From positions 1 through 23,479 of IMG/VR virus record IMGVR_UViG_3300033052_000120: 23,479 nucleotides of DNA; one strand, given 5' to 3'. Source of the DNA: a virus. Positions 7,205-14,688 of this stretch are shown here, in pieces. Below the pieces are notes generated by a model. The model searched no databases, was not told where the DNA came from, and worked only from the letters and a program-made list of their open reading frames with translations. The position numbers and the translations under genes are program-made. Each line of letters starts with the position of its first letter. The stretch's first letter is position 1.

Positions 7205-8128
7205 ATGGACAAGAGCCAAATTTCGCAGAACGACGTCGACGGCTTCAAGGCCAACCTGAACCTGTCGCCGCAGCAAGAAGACAGCATTTACGTCAACGCT
7301 GTCACCAGCGACCTGAGCCACAGCAAGGACGGAAAGCTGTTCAACGCCGACGACGTGGGCACCAGCGATCCGGTGGATGACGACGAGATCGTCGGCGACA
7401 GCCCTGAAGGCCTGGTCGAGCAGACCCGCCGCGTCGGCGCCTTCAAGGGCATGAAGGATGGCAAGTTCGTCGATCCTGCCGCCGTCGCCAACCAGCTGGT
7501 CGATCCGACGGGCGAGGTCATCATGGCCATGACGGCGGGCAAGTGGCGCGCCTATGACCGCACCATCCGCAACACCTTTTTCGCGCCGGCGCGCTGGGGC
7601 GAGAGCGGTGAAAACTCGAAGGCGTTCCCGTCCAGCCAGATCATCGCCGCGAACAGCCGCAAGTTCGTCCACCAGGACGAGGTGGTCGCTGGTTCAGGCG
7701 ATCTGCCGATCACCATCGGCAAGCTGCTCCAAGCGAAGGCGATGCTCGCCAAGGGGTACGTGAAGGGCAAGCGCTACATCGCCTGCGACAGCGACGACAT
7801 CAGTCAGCTGCTGACGACCGTGCCGGCCGGCAGCGCGGACTACGCCAAAATCAAGCGCCTGGAGGAAGGCGAAATCGATAACTTCATGGGGTTCACCTTC
7901 CTGAAGGACGAGGATCTGCTGAGCCTGGAAAGCGACACCACGATCCGCCGCCTTCCCGTCTGGGTCGACAAGGCCATGATCTTCAAGGCCCGCAGCATCG
8001 TGGATGCGCGGATCAGCGAGCGCGCCGACAAGTCCTACGCCACCTATGCTTTCTACAAGGCCCAGCGCGGCGCCGCCCGCCGCTACGACAAGGGCGTCAT
8101 CGAGATGCGGGTCAAGAAACCCGCCTGA
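7205..8128 (+). CDS. Major capsid protein
   Basis: This 307-residue protein builds the icosahedral shell. Its place directly after the scaffold and its isolation by structured non-coding DNA on both sides are typical of the major capsid gene. The N-terminal part has long acidic loops (DDVGTSDPVDDDEIVGD) and EGLVEQTRRVGAFKGM. The segment ITIGKLLQAKAMLAKGYVKGKRYIACDSDDISQLL and the later LPVWVDKAMIFKARSIVDARI match the pattern of podovirus capsid proteins, where helix 'KLLEAK..L' is followed by a 'R.y...' strand, consistent with an HK97-type fold. The ATG is preceded by GAGGT at 7195-7199. Identity as capsid is strong by position and pattern; the exact family was not searched. Confidence 0.9.
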   Translation: MDKSQISQNDVDGFKANLNLSPQQEDSIYVNAVTSDLSHSKDGKLFNADDVGTSDPVDDDEIVGDSPEGLVEQTRRVGAFKGMKDGKFVDPAAVANQLVDPTGEVIMAMTAGKWRAYDRTIRNTFFAPARWGESGENSKAFPSSQIIAANSRKFVHQDEVVAGSGDLPITIGKLLQAKAMLAKGYVKGKRYIACDSDDISQLLTTVPAGSADYAKIKRLEEGEIDNFMGFTFLKDEDLLSLESDTTIRRLPVWVDKAMIFKARSIVDARISERADKSYATYAFYKAQRGAARRYDKGVIEMRVKKPA

Positions 8129-8141
8129 GCCTGACAGCCGG

Positions 8142-8160
8142 CCGGGGCTTCGCGCCCCGG
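8142..8160 (+). terminator. GC-rich hairpin after capsid gene
   Basis: CCGGGGC (8142-8148) pairs perfectly with GCCCCGG (8154-8160) around TTCGC, 14 bases after the capsid stop. No T-run follows. It is possibly a partial terminator, like the one following the T7 capsid gene, or an mRNA 3' stabiliser. Confidence 0.45.
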
Positions 8161-8173
8161 TCCATCGCCATTC

Positions 8174-8205
8174 GGGCCTGAAGCCCGCCCGGCGCGCCGG
8201 GGACC
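8174..8205 (+). repeat. Leader repeat R2 upstream of the post-capsid gene
   Basis: GGGCCTGAAGCC (8174-8185), GCCCGG (8187-8192) and CCGGGGACC (8197-8205) repeat the blocks of R1. CCGGCGCGCCGG (8189-8200) is a perfect palindrome and CGGGC/GCCCG (8173-8187) can pair. The gene start is 16 bases downstream. Confidence 0.5.
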
Positions 8206-8220
8206 TGAAGAGACAAGACC

Positions 8221-8703
8221 ATGACCAAGCGTTACGGCACCATCGCCGGGGCGGCTCGCCAGTCGGACGGCTGGGCCGGCCAGAACCCGGCTCACTACAA
8301 CGGCCGGATCGTCACCCTGGTGGACGACACCATTGAGCTGGCGGCCGCGCCGGCCGCCGATACGGTGAGCGCCGCCGTCCTGGCCTGGGACACCATCATC
8401 GACCCGTACGGCAGCGATTTCAGCTTCGACGACCTGGGCACGGGCAACACCCTGAGCCTGGGCGACGTGACCTATCCCAACGCCCTGTGCAACGCCCAGG
8501 ACGTGGCCACGGCGCCCGGCACGGCCAAGGCCCTGAAGACCGTCGACATCGCCAACTACTTCAAGCCCCTGTGGCAGATCCTGGGCTATGCCGACATCGA
8601 GGCCGCCCGCGCCGTCGGCCAGCGCTGCGAGCTGCTGTTCACGATCAACGCGGCGGCCGCCACGGGCACCCTGACCTGGCGGCTGAAGGGCTCGCCCCAG
8701 TAA
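8221..8703 (+). CDS. Post-capsid small protein, probable virion component
   Basis: This 160-residue protein follows the capsid gene. No known domain is recognised. It looks globular, with a mixed composition: an N-terminal extended segment (KRYGTIAGAARQSDGWAGQNP), beta-type stretches (RIVTLVDDTIEL), an acidic Gly/Asn-rich loop, a helical middle (DIANYFKPLWQILGYADIEAARA) and a final strand pair (CELLFTINAAAATGTLTWRLKG). The slot right after the capsid gene, and the shared R1/R2 leader with it, suggest co-regulated abundant expression, so a decoration or minor head protein is plausible. It has only two Cys residues and no signal peptide. GAAGAGA at 8208-8214 could serve as ribosome site. Function is inferred from context only. 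Confidence 0.72.
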   Translation: MTKRYGTIAGAARQSDGWAGQNPAHYNGRIVTLVDDTIELAAAPAADTVSAAVLAWDTIIDPYGSDFSFDDLGTGNTLSLGDVTYPNALCNAQDVATAPGTAKALKTVDIANYFKPLWQILGYADIEAARAVGQRCELLFTINAAAATGTLTWRLKGSPQ

Positions 8704-8710
8704 CCCCCTT

Positions 8711-8755
8711 CGCCCCGGCCTGCCGCGTCGCTCTCAACTTCGCGACGCCGGGGCG
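8711..8755 (+). terminator. Two-part hairpin after the post-capsid gene
   Basis: An outer stem CGCCCCGG (8711-8718)/CCGGGGCG (8748-8755) and an inner stem CGTCGC (8726-8731)/GCGACG (8742-8747) with a one-sided 7-base bulge. There is no T-tract. Confidence 0.4.
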
Positions 8756-8760
8756 GAACA

Positions 8761-8795
8761 GACGGGGCGGCCTTGTTCCCTTGGGCCGCCCCGTC
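8761..8795 (+). terminator. Perfect 12-bp stem hairpin before tail tubular gene
   Basis: GACGGGGCGGCC (8761-8772) and GGCCGCCCCGTC (8784-8795) are exact reverse complements around an 11-base loop. It is the strongest hairpin in the window, sitting between head genes and tail genes. It lacks a T-run, so termination, attenuation and mRNA processing are all possible. Confidence 0.5.
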
Positions 8796-8815
8796 GCCAT
8801 GTTCGAGAGGTCGCC

Positions 8816-9418
8816 ATGCCCAGCCGCGAAAGCGTCGTGAACGGAGCCCTGCGGTGGCTGGGCGAGGAGTTGACCGAAACCCTGGACGTGAGCGTGGCGC
8901 GCGAGGCGGTGCGCAAGGTGCTGGCGTTCATGGACAAGGCGCGCGATCGGGTGCTGGTCGCCCAGGACTGGCTGGATGCGCGGGATTATCTGACGCTGCA
9001 GCCTTCGGCCGTGCCGGGCAACTGGCGATGGCCAGTGTGTTACCTGTTGCCGGCCGACGCGCTGATGGTGCGCGAAGTGGCCGGTTGCGGCGCCTGGGAG
9101 CGCGGCGTGGTCAGGGATTTCGCCACGGGGGCCGAGCAGCGCGTGATCCGGGCCTTGGGCTCGGCGGAGGCGCGCGTTGTGGTGACGCGGCGGATCGACT
9201 GGGCGGCAATGCCGACCTATCTGGACGACGCGCTGGAGTTGACCCTGGCGGCCATGGCCTGCCTGTCGGTGAACGGTGACGAGGGTAAGATGGCGCGGCT
9301 GGAGAAGAGCGCCCGCGAGGCCATCGGCGACGCCCTGGGCAAGGACGGCGTGCAGACCGTGCCCATCGACCCCTTCTTGCCCGACCCCTACGGGGCGTTG
9401 CGCCGCTCGGCGAGCTAA
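8816..9418 (+). CDS. Tail tubular protein A (gp11-like head-tail adaptor)
   Basis: This 200-residue protein resembles the T7 gp11 family, the gatekeeper ring that joins the portal to the tail nozzle. Family-type features are the start with a small helix bundle (VVNGALRWLGE), the segment FMDKARDRVLVAQDWLDARDYLTLQPS, where many homologues have 'R..vL..hpW..A', then a beta-rich middle (NWRWPVCYLLPADALMVREV) and the paired helices near LDDALELTLAAMACLSVNGDEGKMARLEKSAREAI. It ends in a Pro-rich tail with FLPDPY. The following gene is the B protein, as in T7. GAGAGG at 8805-8810, five bases before the ATG, fixes the start. Its TAA stop is also the TAA of the next composite element. Confidence 0.87.
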   Translation: MPSRESVVNGALRWLGEELTETLDVSVAREAVRKVLAFMDKARDRVLVAQDWLDARDYLTLQPSAVPGNWRWPVCYLLPADALMVREVAGCGAWERGVVRDFATGAEQRVIRALGSAEARVVVTRRIDWAAMPTYLDDALELTLAAMACLSVNGDEGKMARLEKSAREAIGDALGKDGVQTVPIDPFLPDPYGALRRSAS

Positions 9419-9447
9419 CCCCCCCGCCTGCGCCCGCGCGGGAAGCT
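9415..9447 (+). promoter_or_regulatory. Composite C-rich element, copy 3
   Basis: CTAACCCCCCCGCC (9415-9428), 12 bases, GGAAGCT (9441-9447), five bases, ATG at 9453. The TAA doubles as the stop of the upstream gene. The spacer contains the palindrome CCCGCGCGGG. Confidence 0.65.
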
Positions 9448-9452
9448 GGGGC

Positions 9453-11729
9453 ATGGCCAAGCACATCGGGTGGAAAAACAGGTTCAACGCCGGCGAGCTG
9501 TCGGACGAGGCCTGGTCGAACAGCGACCTGCAGCAACACGCCAACGGCGTGGCGATGGCGCTGAACGGAATGCCGCGTGCCCAGGGGCCGATGGCCAAGC
9601 GCTACGGCTTCTGGTTCGCGGGGTTGTGCCGCAACCAGTTGACGGCGACCAGGCCCATTCCCCTGCGCCGATCTGTCGATGATGCCTACATGGTCGAGCT
9701 GGCCGACGGGGTGGCGCGGGTGCGCGACGCCCTGGGCGCGCCGGTGCTGGTGGCGGGCGTGCCTTTGGAGTTCGCCAGTCCCTTCGCCGCGGCCGACCTA
9801 GCGGGGCTGCGGTGGGTGCAGACGGGCGACGTTGTGGTGTTCTTCCATGCCGACGGGCGCCGGCCGCGGCGTCTGCTGCGCGGGGCGGACGGGACGTGGA
9901 GCTTCGCCGTCTACAGCTTCGACAACGGTCCGTGGCGGACAGAGAACCTGGACGACACCTTCACCATCGCCGCGAGCGCGATCCGTGGCGCAGTGACGCT
10001 GACGGCAAGCAAGGAGCTGTTCCAGCCGGGCATGGTGGGCACGCGGTTTCGCCTGCGCAGCCCGCAGGGCAGCATCGGCCTGAACACCTGGGCGCCGGAC
10101 GTCGATCCCCAGGACCGCGAACTGTATCTGGCCAACGGCCGCGCCTACTACACCAGCACCAGCAACGGCAGCACCAAGACCGGCACCACCATGCCGATCC
10201 ACGAAAAGGGCACGGTGAGCGACGGCAACCTGCCGTGGACCTTCCTGCACGACGGCGCGGGGGTGGTGGAGATCACCGCCGTGACCGATGCATTCACCGC
10301 CTCGGCGACCGTGATCCGTACGCTGCCCTATCAGGCGACCAAGACCTATGATCCCGCGTCGACCTATGCGTTCGACGCCACCAGCAGCTGGGCCGAGGCG
10401 GCCTATAGCGACTATCGAGGATGGCCGACGGCCTGGCCGGCGGTGCGCGAGGAGCGCCTGGTGGTGGCCGGCAACGCCAGCGAGCCCGACAAGTTCGACG
10501 CCAGCCGCACCGCGGGGTTCGACACCGCCAAGGCCGACTTCACCCCCGGCCTTGGCACGGGGCGGGTGGTCGACGACGACGCCGTGCGCGGCTTCTGCGG
10601 CGACGAAAGCAGCAAGGTGGCGTGGCTGATCAGCGCGGGCCAGTTGCTGGCGGGGACGCACGCGGGCGAGAACGTGATCGCCGGCGCCACCCTGGACGAG
10701 CCCCTGACGCCCGAGGGGCGCAAGGTTCGCGGTCTGACCGACTATGGCTCCCAGCCCGGCGCGGCGCCGGTGAAGGCCCATGATGCGGTGCTGTTCGTGG
10801 CGCGTGGCGGGCAGACCCTGCGCGAACTGGTGGTCAGTGGCGAGTTGTCGGTGGCTGGCGGGGACCTGTCGTTCCTGGCCGAGCACATCGCCGGGCGCGG
10901 CGTGGCGGAGTTGGCCTGGACGGGCGAGCCGGACAACATGCTGTGGGCGCGCCTGGATGATGGCGGCTTGGCTGGGTTTCTGTATCACCGCGAACAGCGG
11001 GCTTTCGGCTGGGCCCGGCAGGCGCTGGCCGCCAGGGTCGCCGACGAGGCCGACGCCTCGCCCTGGACGGTGGAATACATCGCCGCCCTGCCGGGGGCGC
11101 AGGGCCGCACGGCGCTGTGGCTGCATGTGATGCGCGTCAAGAACGGCGCGCCCCAGCGCATGATCCTGATCCAGTCGGGGCGGCGCGAGACGATGCGGCT
11201 GGACGCGGCCGGGCGCTATGCCGGCGCGCCTGTCAATGCGGTGGCGGGCCTGGACCACCTGGCCGGCGAGACGGTGACCCTGATGGCGCGCGACGCCCAG
11301 GGGCGCTGGGCGCAGTATCGCGACTGCCTGGTCAGCGATGCGGGCGTGGCGACCCTGCCTGGTGATCGTACCTCGGGCGAGATCGTGGGCGGCCTGCCTT
11401 ACCTATGGCGGGTGGAGGGGCTGCCGCTGGATCTTTCCGGCCCGGGAACGACGCAGGGGTCTCGCACGCGGGTGGTCGCGACCATGGTGGTGATGAAGGC
11501 GGTCACCGGCCGGGCCGGCACGATGATCGACGGTGACCCGCCCAGCCCCCTGGACCCGTTCGGCCTGCGGGGCCTGGATGAGACCAGCGGCCTGGTCGAA
11601 AAGCGCATGGCCGTGAAGGTGACCAACATGGCCGGGGCCAGTCGCGATCCACGCTGGGTGGTCGAGGACGACAGCGGCTTCGACGCGGTGCTGCACGCCC
11701 TGCGTCCGGTGGGCTACGCCAATGACTGA
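9453..11729 (+). CDS. Tail tubular protein B (gp12-like tail nozzle)
   Basis: This 758-residue protein is close in size to T7 gp12, which forms the hexameric nozzle of the short tail. The N-terminus has the family hallmark: a FNAGELS motif, followed by a helix with ANGVAMALNGMPRAQGPMAKRYGF, matching the usual 'NF.AGELSP...C.ne...pqGp..rRpGt.f' pattern. The rest is a long beta-rich protein with repeated short strands, fitting a beta-propeller-like body. The frame is open upstream into the previous gene, but the hallmark motif begins right after the ATG at 9453, which lies five bases after the composite element, so that start is preferred. The last eight bases overlap the next gene. Confidence 0.9.
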   Translation: MAKHIGWKNRFNAGELSDEAWSNSDLQQHANGVAMALNGMPRAQGPMAKRYGFWFAGLCRNQLTATRPIPLRRSVDDAYMVELADGVARVRDALGAPVLVAGVPLEFASPFAAADLAGLRWVQTGDVVVFFHADGRRPRRLLRGADGTWSFAVYSFDNGPWRTENLDDTFTIAASAIRGAVTLTASKELFQPGMVGTRFRLRSPQGSIGLNTWAPDVDPQDRELYLANGRAYYTSTSNGSTKTGTTMPIHEKGTVSDGNLPWTFLHDGAGVVEITAVTDAFTASATVIRTLPYQATKTYDPASTYAFDATSSWAEAAYSDYRGWPTAWPAVREERLVVAGNASEPDKFDASRTAGFDTAKADFTPGLGTGRVVDDDAVRGFCGDESSKVAWLISAGQLLAGTHAGENVIAGATLDEPLTPEGRKVRGLTDYGSQPGAAPVKAHDAVLFVARGGQTLRELVVSGELSVAGGDLSFLAEHIAGRGVAELAWTGEPDNMLWARLDDGGLAGFLYHREQRAFGWARQALAARVADEADASPWTVEYIAALPGAQGRTALWLHVMRVKNGAPQRMILIQSGRRETMRLDAAGRYAGAPVNAVAGLDHLAGETVTLMARDAQGRWAQYRDCLVSDAGVATLPGDRTSGEIVGGLPYLWRVEGLPLDLSGPGTTQGSRTRVVATMVVMKAVTGRAGTMIDGDPPSPLDPFGLRGLDETSGLVEKRMAVKVTNMAGASRDPRWVVEDDSGFDAVLHALRPVGYAND

Positions 11730-12120
11730 TCTGGCGCTGCGCGCTTACGCCTATGCCGACGAGCTGCTGGTGGCCGCCCGCGAGGACTTCGCCGAGCAGA
11801 TCGGCCGCGAAGGCGGCTTCGTGCCGGAAGGGCCGAAATGGACGGTGATGGCCGGCGGCCAGGTGGTGGGCGTGGCGGGGCTGGAGCATCAGGGCGGCCA
11901 GCGGTGGAGCGCGTGGGCTTACATGGCGCCGCTGGGGCCGCGTCAGTGGCTGGCGGCGGGAAGGATGGCGCGCGAGCGCTTGACGGGCCTGGAATGGCTG
12001 GCGCGGCGCATCCTGGCCGTGCCCACGCCCGATCCCAAGCATCATGCCGCCGCTGTGCGGCTTCTGAAGCGTATCGGCTTCGTCGAGGTCGGCGAGCCCT
12101 ACATGGTCTGGGAGGGGTGA
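11722..12120 (+). CDS. gp13-like internal virion protein with GNAT-like fold
   Basis: This 132-residue protein overlaps the nozzle gene by eight bases. It looks like a small GNAT acetyltransferase-type domain: a central strand pair (KWTVMAGGQVVGVAGLE), a helix (AAGRMARERLTGLEWLARRIL), and the C-terminal AAVRLLKRIGFVEVGEPYMVWEG, which matches the common GNAT ending 'A..ly.k.GF.......m'. A clear R/Q-x-x-G-x-G/A acetyl-CoA loop is not obvious, so catalysis is uncertain. T7 gp13 lies in the same position, after gp12 and before gp14, and its family is GNAT-like; by position and fold this is its counterpart. GGAGGGG inside its 3' end serves the next gene. Confidence 0.72.
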   Translation: MTDLALRAYAYADELLVAAREDFAEQIGREGGFVPEGPKWTVMAGGQVVGVAGLEHQGGQRWSAWAYMAPLGPRQWLAAGRMARERLTGLEWLARRILAVPTPDPKHHAAAVRLLKRIGFVEVGEPYMVWEG

Positions 12121-12121
12121 C

Positions 12122-12622
12122 GTGGACCCGACGATGATCACGGCCGGGATCTCGGCCATTGGCAACATGCTGGGGGGCGTTGGCCAGTTCGCCGCCAGCC
12201 GCGGGCGCGCCCGGGCCCTGCGCGCGGCCGGCCTGCAGGCCAGGCGCGAGGCGGGGATCGAGGCCGGGATCGCCCTGGAAGAGGGCGACCGCGCCGCGGC
12301 TTCGGCGGCCGTGCAGGCGGCGGCCGGCGGCGGCGGGCTGACGGGCAGCGCGATCACGGCCCTGGACGACCTGGCTGGCAGCGCGATGTTCAATGCCCGC
12401 AGCGCCATCTATCGCGGCGTCGCCGAGGGGCGGAACCTGGATTACGAGGCCAAGGTGGCCAAGCGTCAGGGCGAGCTGGCCCTGGTGACCGGCTGGCTGG
12501 GGGCGACCGGGGCTGCCGGCAGCGCCCTGGGCGGCATGCAGGCGCGCCGGCAGGCGCGCCTGGACGCGGCGCGCTCGCGCAGCTGGAACAGCCGCGCCGA
12601 CGGCGGGCGGGGGGTCTACTGA
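12122..12622 (+). CDS. Internal virion protein B-like (gp14-type ejection protein)
   Basis: This 166-residue, Ala/Gly/Arg-rich, mostly helical protein is of the gp14-like kind that is ejected first and forms the outer-membrane pore in T7. It has an N-terminal hydrophobic Gly-rich segment (MITAGISAIGNMLGGVGQFAASRG), a long charged helix (RREAGIEAGIALEEGDRAAASAAVQAAA), a Gly turn with 'G.LTGSAITALDDLAGSAMFNARSAIYRG' and a second hydrophobic Gly/Ala segment (LVTGWLGATGAAGSALGG). The pattern 'helix, A..G..L.GS....' is shared by many podovirus gp14-like proteins. The start is GTG at 12122 with the strong SD GGAGGGG (12111-12117). It is coupled to the next gene by TGATG. Confidence 0.78.
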   Translation: MDPTMITAGISAIGNMLGGVGQFAASRGRARALRAAGLQARREAGIEAGIALEEGDRAAASAAVQAAAGGGGLTGSAITALDDLAGSAMFNARSAIYRGVAEGRNLDYEAKVAKRQGELALVTGWLGATGAAGSALGGMQARRQARLDAARSRSWNSRADGGRGVY

Positions 12623-14688
12623 TGGCGATCCTTCCCCGATCGGCGCCGCGCGCCGAGCGTCCCTCGACGGCGCAGGTGGATTACGGCGGCGTGGCCCAGG
12701 GCCTGGATGCGCTGGCGCGCGGGGCGGCGGCCTATGCCGAGGTGGGTCTCAAGCGCAAGGCCGATGAGGCCGACCGCTGGGCCGATCAGCAGTTTCAGGC
12801 CTGGCGGACCGAGAACGATGCGCGCCTGGCCAGCGCCCAGGCCACCTATGACGGCGCAGAGCCTGGCCTGACCGAGCGTGGGCTGGCCGAAACCGACGCG
12901 TCCTTCTCGCCCCTGATCGGTGGCGAGGGCGATCTGATGCGCCGTGACGCCCTGCAGCGGCGTTTCGATGGCTATCGGGGGGCGGTCGGCAACAACCTGT
13001 CGCAGATCGAAGCCGCGAAACGGGCCGAGCCGCTGGCGCTGCAGGCCAAGGCGCGCGAGGACGCCGAGGCGGCGGTGGACGAGATCGCCTTTGGCAGGCT
13101 TTTCGAGACCCGCCAGACCGCGCGACGGACGGGCGGCCTGGGGGCGATGACCGCCCAGGGGCGGCTGGATGATTTCGACGGGGCGCTGCAGGAGGCGCTG
13201 AAGGCCACGCCAGAAGCGCGACGCCCGCGCCTCGAGGCCGCGATGGCCTCGCGCCGCGCCGACGAGTTCGCCAAGGGGCAGCGCGAGGAGCGGGCCGCCA
13301 CCCTGGGCCTGGTGGCCCAGACGGCGACGCAGGGTCTCGATACGTTGAGCAACACGCTGCTGAGCAACCCCGGCGCCTATGGGGAGGCCAAGGCGCTGCT
13401 GCCGCGCCTGTCGGCCGGCATTCCCGATCCGGAGACGCGGGCCAAATTCGAGTTCGAGGCGCGCGGCGTCGTGGCCGGTTCTTACGTGCAGGGCCTGATC
13501 AACGAGGGGCAGTACGGATCTGCCAAGGCGCTGCTGGATGGCGGGACGCTGGACCGTGATCTGGATCCGTCGCGAAAGCAGGCCTACCTCCAGCAACTGG
13601 CCGTGGCCGAGCGGGTGGGCAAGCGGCGCGCCCGGATCGCGGTGGGCGGTAGTGGCGACGATGACGACGACGGCGGCGGCTGGAACGGCGCCAGCCTGCC
13701 GGGCGGCCCCAGCTTCGAGAACCTGAAGAACGGCTACGCTTCGGATCCGATCAAGTATGCGGTCAAGAAGGGCAAGGCGCCGGTCGAGGCCATGGACCCG
13801 AACATGGGCCTGGTGGACGGCGCCGGCGCAGGCGCGTGGGGGGCGACGCTGCAGCAGCGCCGGGCGGTCGGTGTGGAGCTGCATCGCGCCGACGGTGTGC
13901 AGCAGCGCATGCTGACCAACGCCGAGGTGACGTTCTACAAGGACGCGTTCGAGCGGGATCCCACGGCACGCTATCGTGTGGCCGAGGAGGCGCGGGGAGC
14001 GATCGGCGGCCAGGGCGCACAGGATCTGCTGCGCGAGATCGGCGTGGGAGATGAAGCGCCGGTCACGGCGGTGATCGCGCACCTGGCGGCGGGGGGCAGT
14101 CGCAAGTTTGCCGCCGACGCCCAGCGCGGGCTTGGCCTGAAGGCGCAGGGCGCGGAGTTGACCGCGGTCGAGAGGCGGGCTCTGACGGCGACGTTCGAAC
14201 CGTATCGAGGCAGCTTCAGCGCCGTGCCGGAAACCTTCCTGGCGGCCCAGCGCGCGGCCGAGGCGGCCTATCTGGCCGACAAGGCCAGCGGAACCCTGGC
14301 CGAGCCCGACTACTACGCCTTGCGGGCGCTGGGCGGCGTGCGGGTGAACAACACCACCTATGGCGGCGGCGCGACGATGCGTCGTCAGGCAACGGTTCTG
14401 CCTGGCTGGCTGAACCCGGACTATGCGGACGACGCCCTGCGGACCCTGGGCGACGTGTGGGCCAAGGGCGAGTTGGGGCCGCGGTTCGGCAACGGCGAAA
14501 AGATGACCGCCGCCCAGATCGGCAAGCTGGCGCTGAAGGTGACGCCAAGTGGCTGGTACCAACTGGTCAACGACAAGGGGCAAGTGGCCCTGCGCAAGAA
14601 CGGACAGCCGTTCATGTTCGACATGGATCGCGACCGCGCTTTCCTGGGCAAGCGCCTGGGTGGCAAGGCCGTTCTGGGGGCGAACTGA
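12622..14688 (+). CDS. Internal virion protein C-like (gp15-type ejection protein)
   Basis: This 688-residue protein follows the gp14-like gene as in T7, where gp15 forms part of the periplasmic ejection tube. It is strongly helical and Ala/Arg/Glu-rich for the first 330 residues (coiled-coil style), followed by a short acidic linker of five consecutive Asp between Gly runs (GSGDDDDDGGG, bases about 13650-13680), then a second helical half and a beta-type C-terminal end (SGWYQLVNDKGQVALRKNGQPFMFDMDRDR). No lytic transglycosylase or other enzyme motif is seen. The ATG at 12622 overlaps the upstream TGA by one base and is preceded by a G-rich stretch. A long open frame on the opposite strand is a GC-driven shadow. 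Confidence 0.8.
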   Translation: MAILPRSAPRAERPSTAQVDYGGVAQGLDALARGAAAYAEVGLKRKADEADRWADQQFQAWRTENDARLASAQATYDGAEPGLTERGLAETDASFSPLIGGEGDLMRRDALQRRFDGYRGAVGNNLSQIEAAKRAEPLALQAKAREDAEAAVDEIAFGRLFETRQTARRTGGLGAMTAQGRLDDFDGALQEALKATPEARRPRLEAAMASRRADEFAKGQREERAATLGLVAQTATQGLDTLSNTLLSNPGAYGEAKALLPRLSAGIPDPETRAKFEFEARGVVAGSYVQGLINEGQYGSAKALLDGGTLDRDLDPSRKQAYLQQLAVAERVGKRRARIAVGGSGDDDDDGGGWNGASLPGGPSFENLKNGYASDPIKYAVKKGKAPVEAMDPNMGLVDGAGAGAWGATLQQRRAVGVELHRADGVQQRMLTNAEVTFYKDAFERDPTARYRVAEEARGAIGGQGAQDLLREIGVGDEAPVTAVIAHLAAGGSRKFAADAQRGLGLKAQGAELTAVERRALTATFEPYRGSFSAVPETFLAAQRAAEAAYLADKASGTLAEPDYYALRALGGVRVNNTTYGGGATMRRQATVLPGWLNPDYADDALRTLGDVWAKGELGPRFGNGEKMTAAQIGKLALKVTPSGWYQLVNDKGQVALRKNGQPFMFDMDRDRAFLGKRLGGKAVLGAN

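Noticed and set aside
7161-7259. Short leader frame starting at ATG 7161
   Set aside because: It runs into the capsid gene in another frame, has no ribosome site and no conserved features.
8189-8200. CCGGCGCGCCGG palindrome as an attachment or cleavage site
   Set aside because: Short GC palindromes are frequent in DNA of this composition; nothing else supports such a role.
8700-8720. Possible further composite-element copy after the post-capsid gene
   Set aside because: TAACCCCC is present, but the remainder of the first half and the second box at 12 bases are not; the region is better explained by hairpins.
9798-11258. 486-codon open frame on the minus strand
   Set aside because: It is antisense to tail tubular protein B and has shadow-type composition.
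12616-14583. 655-codon open frame on the minus strand
   Set aside because: It lies wholly opposite the gp15-like gene, is Arg/Gln/Leu/Gly-rich as expected from antisense of GC-rich codons, and lacks domain-like sequence.
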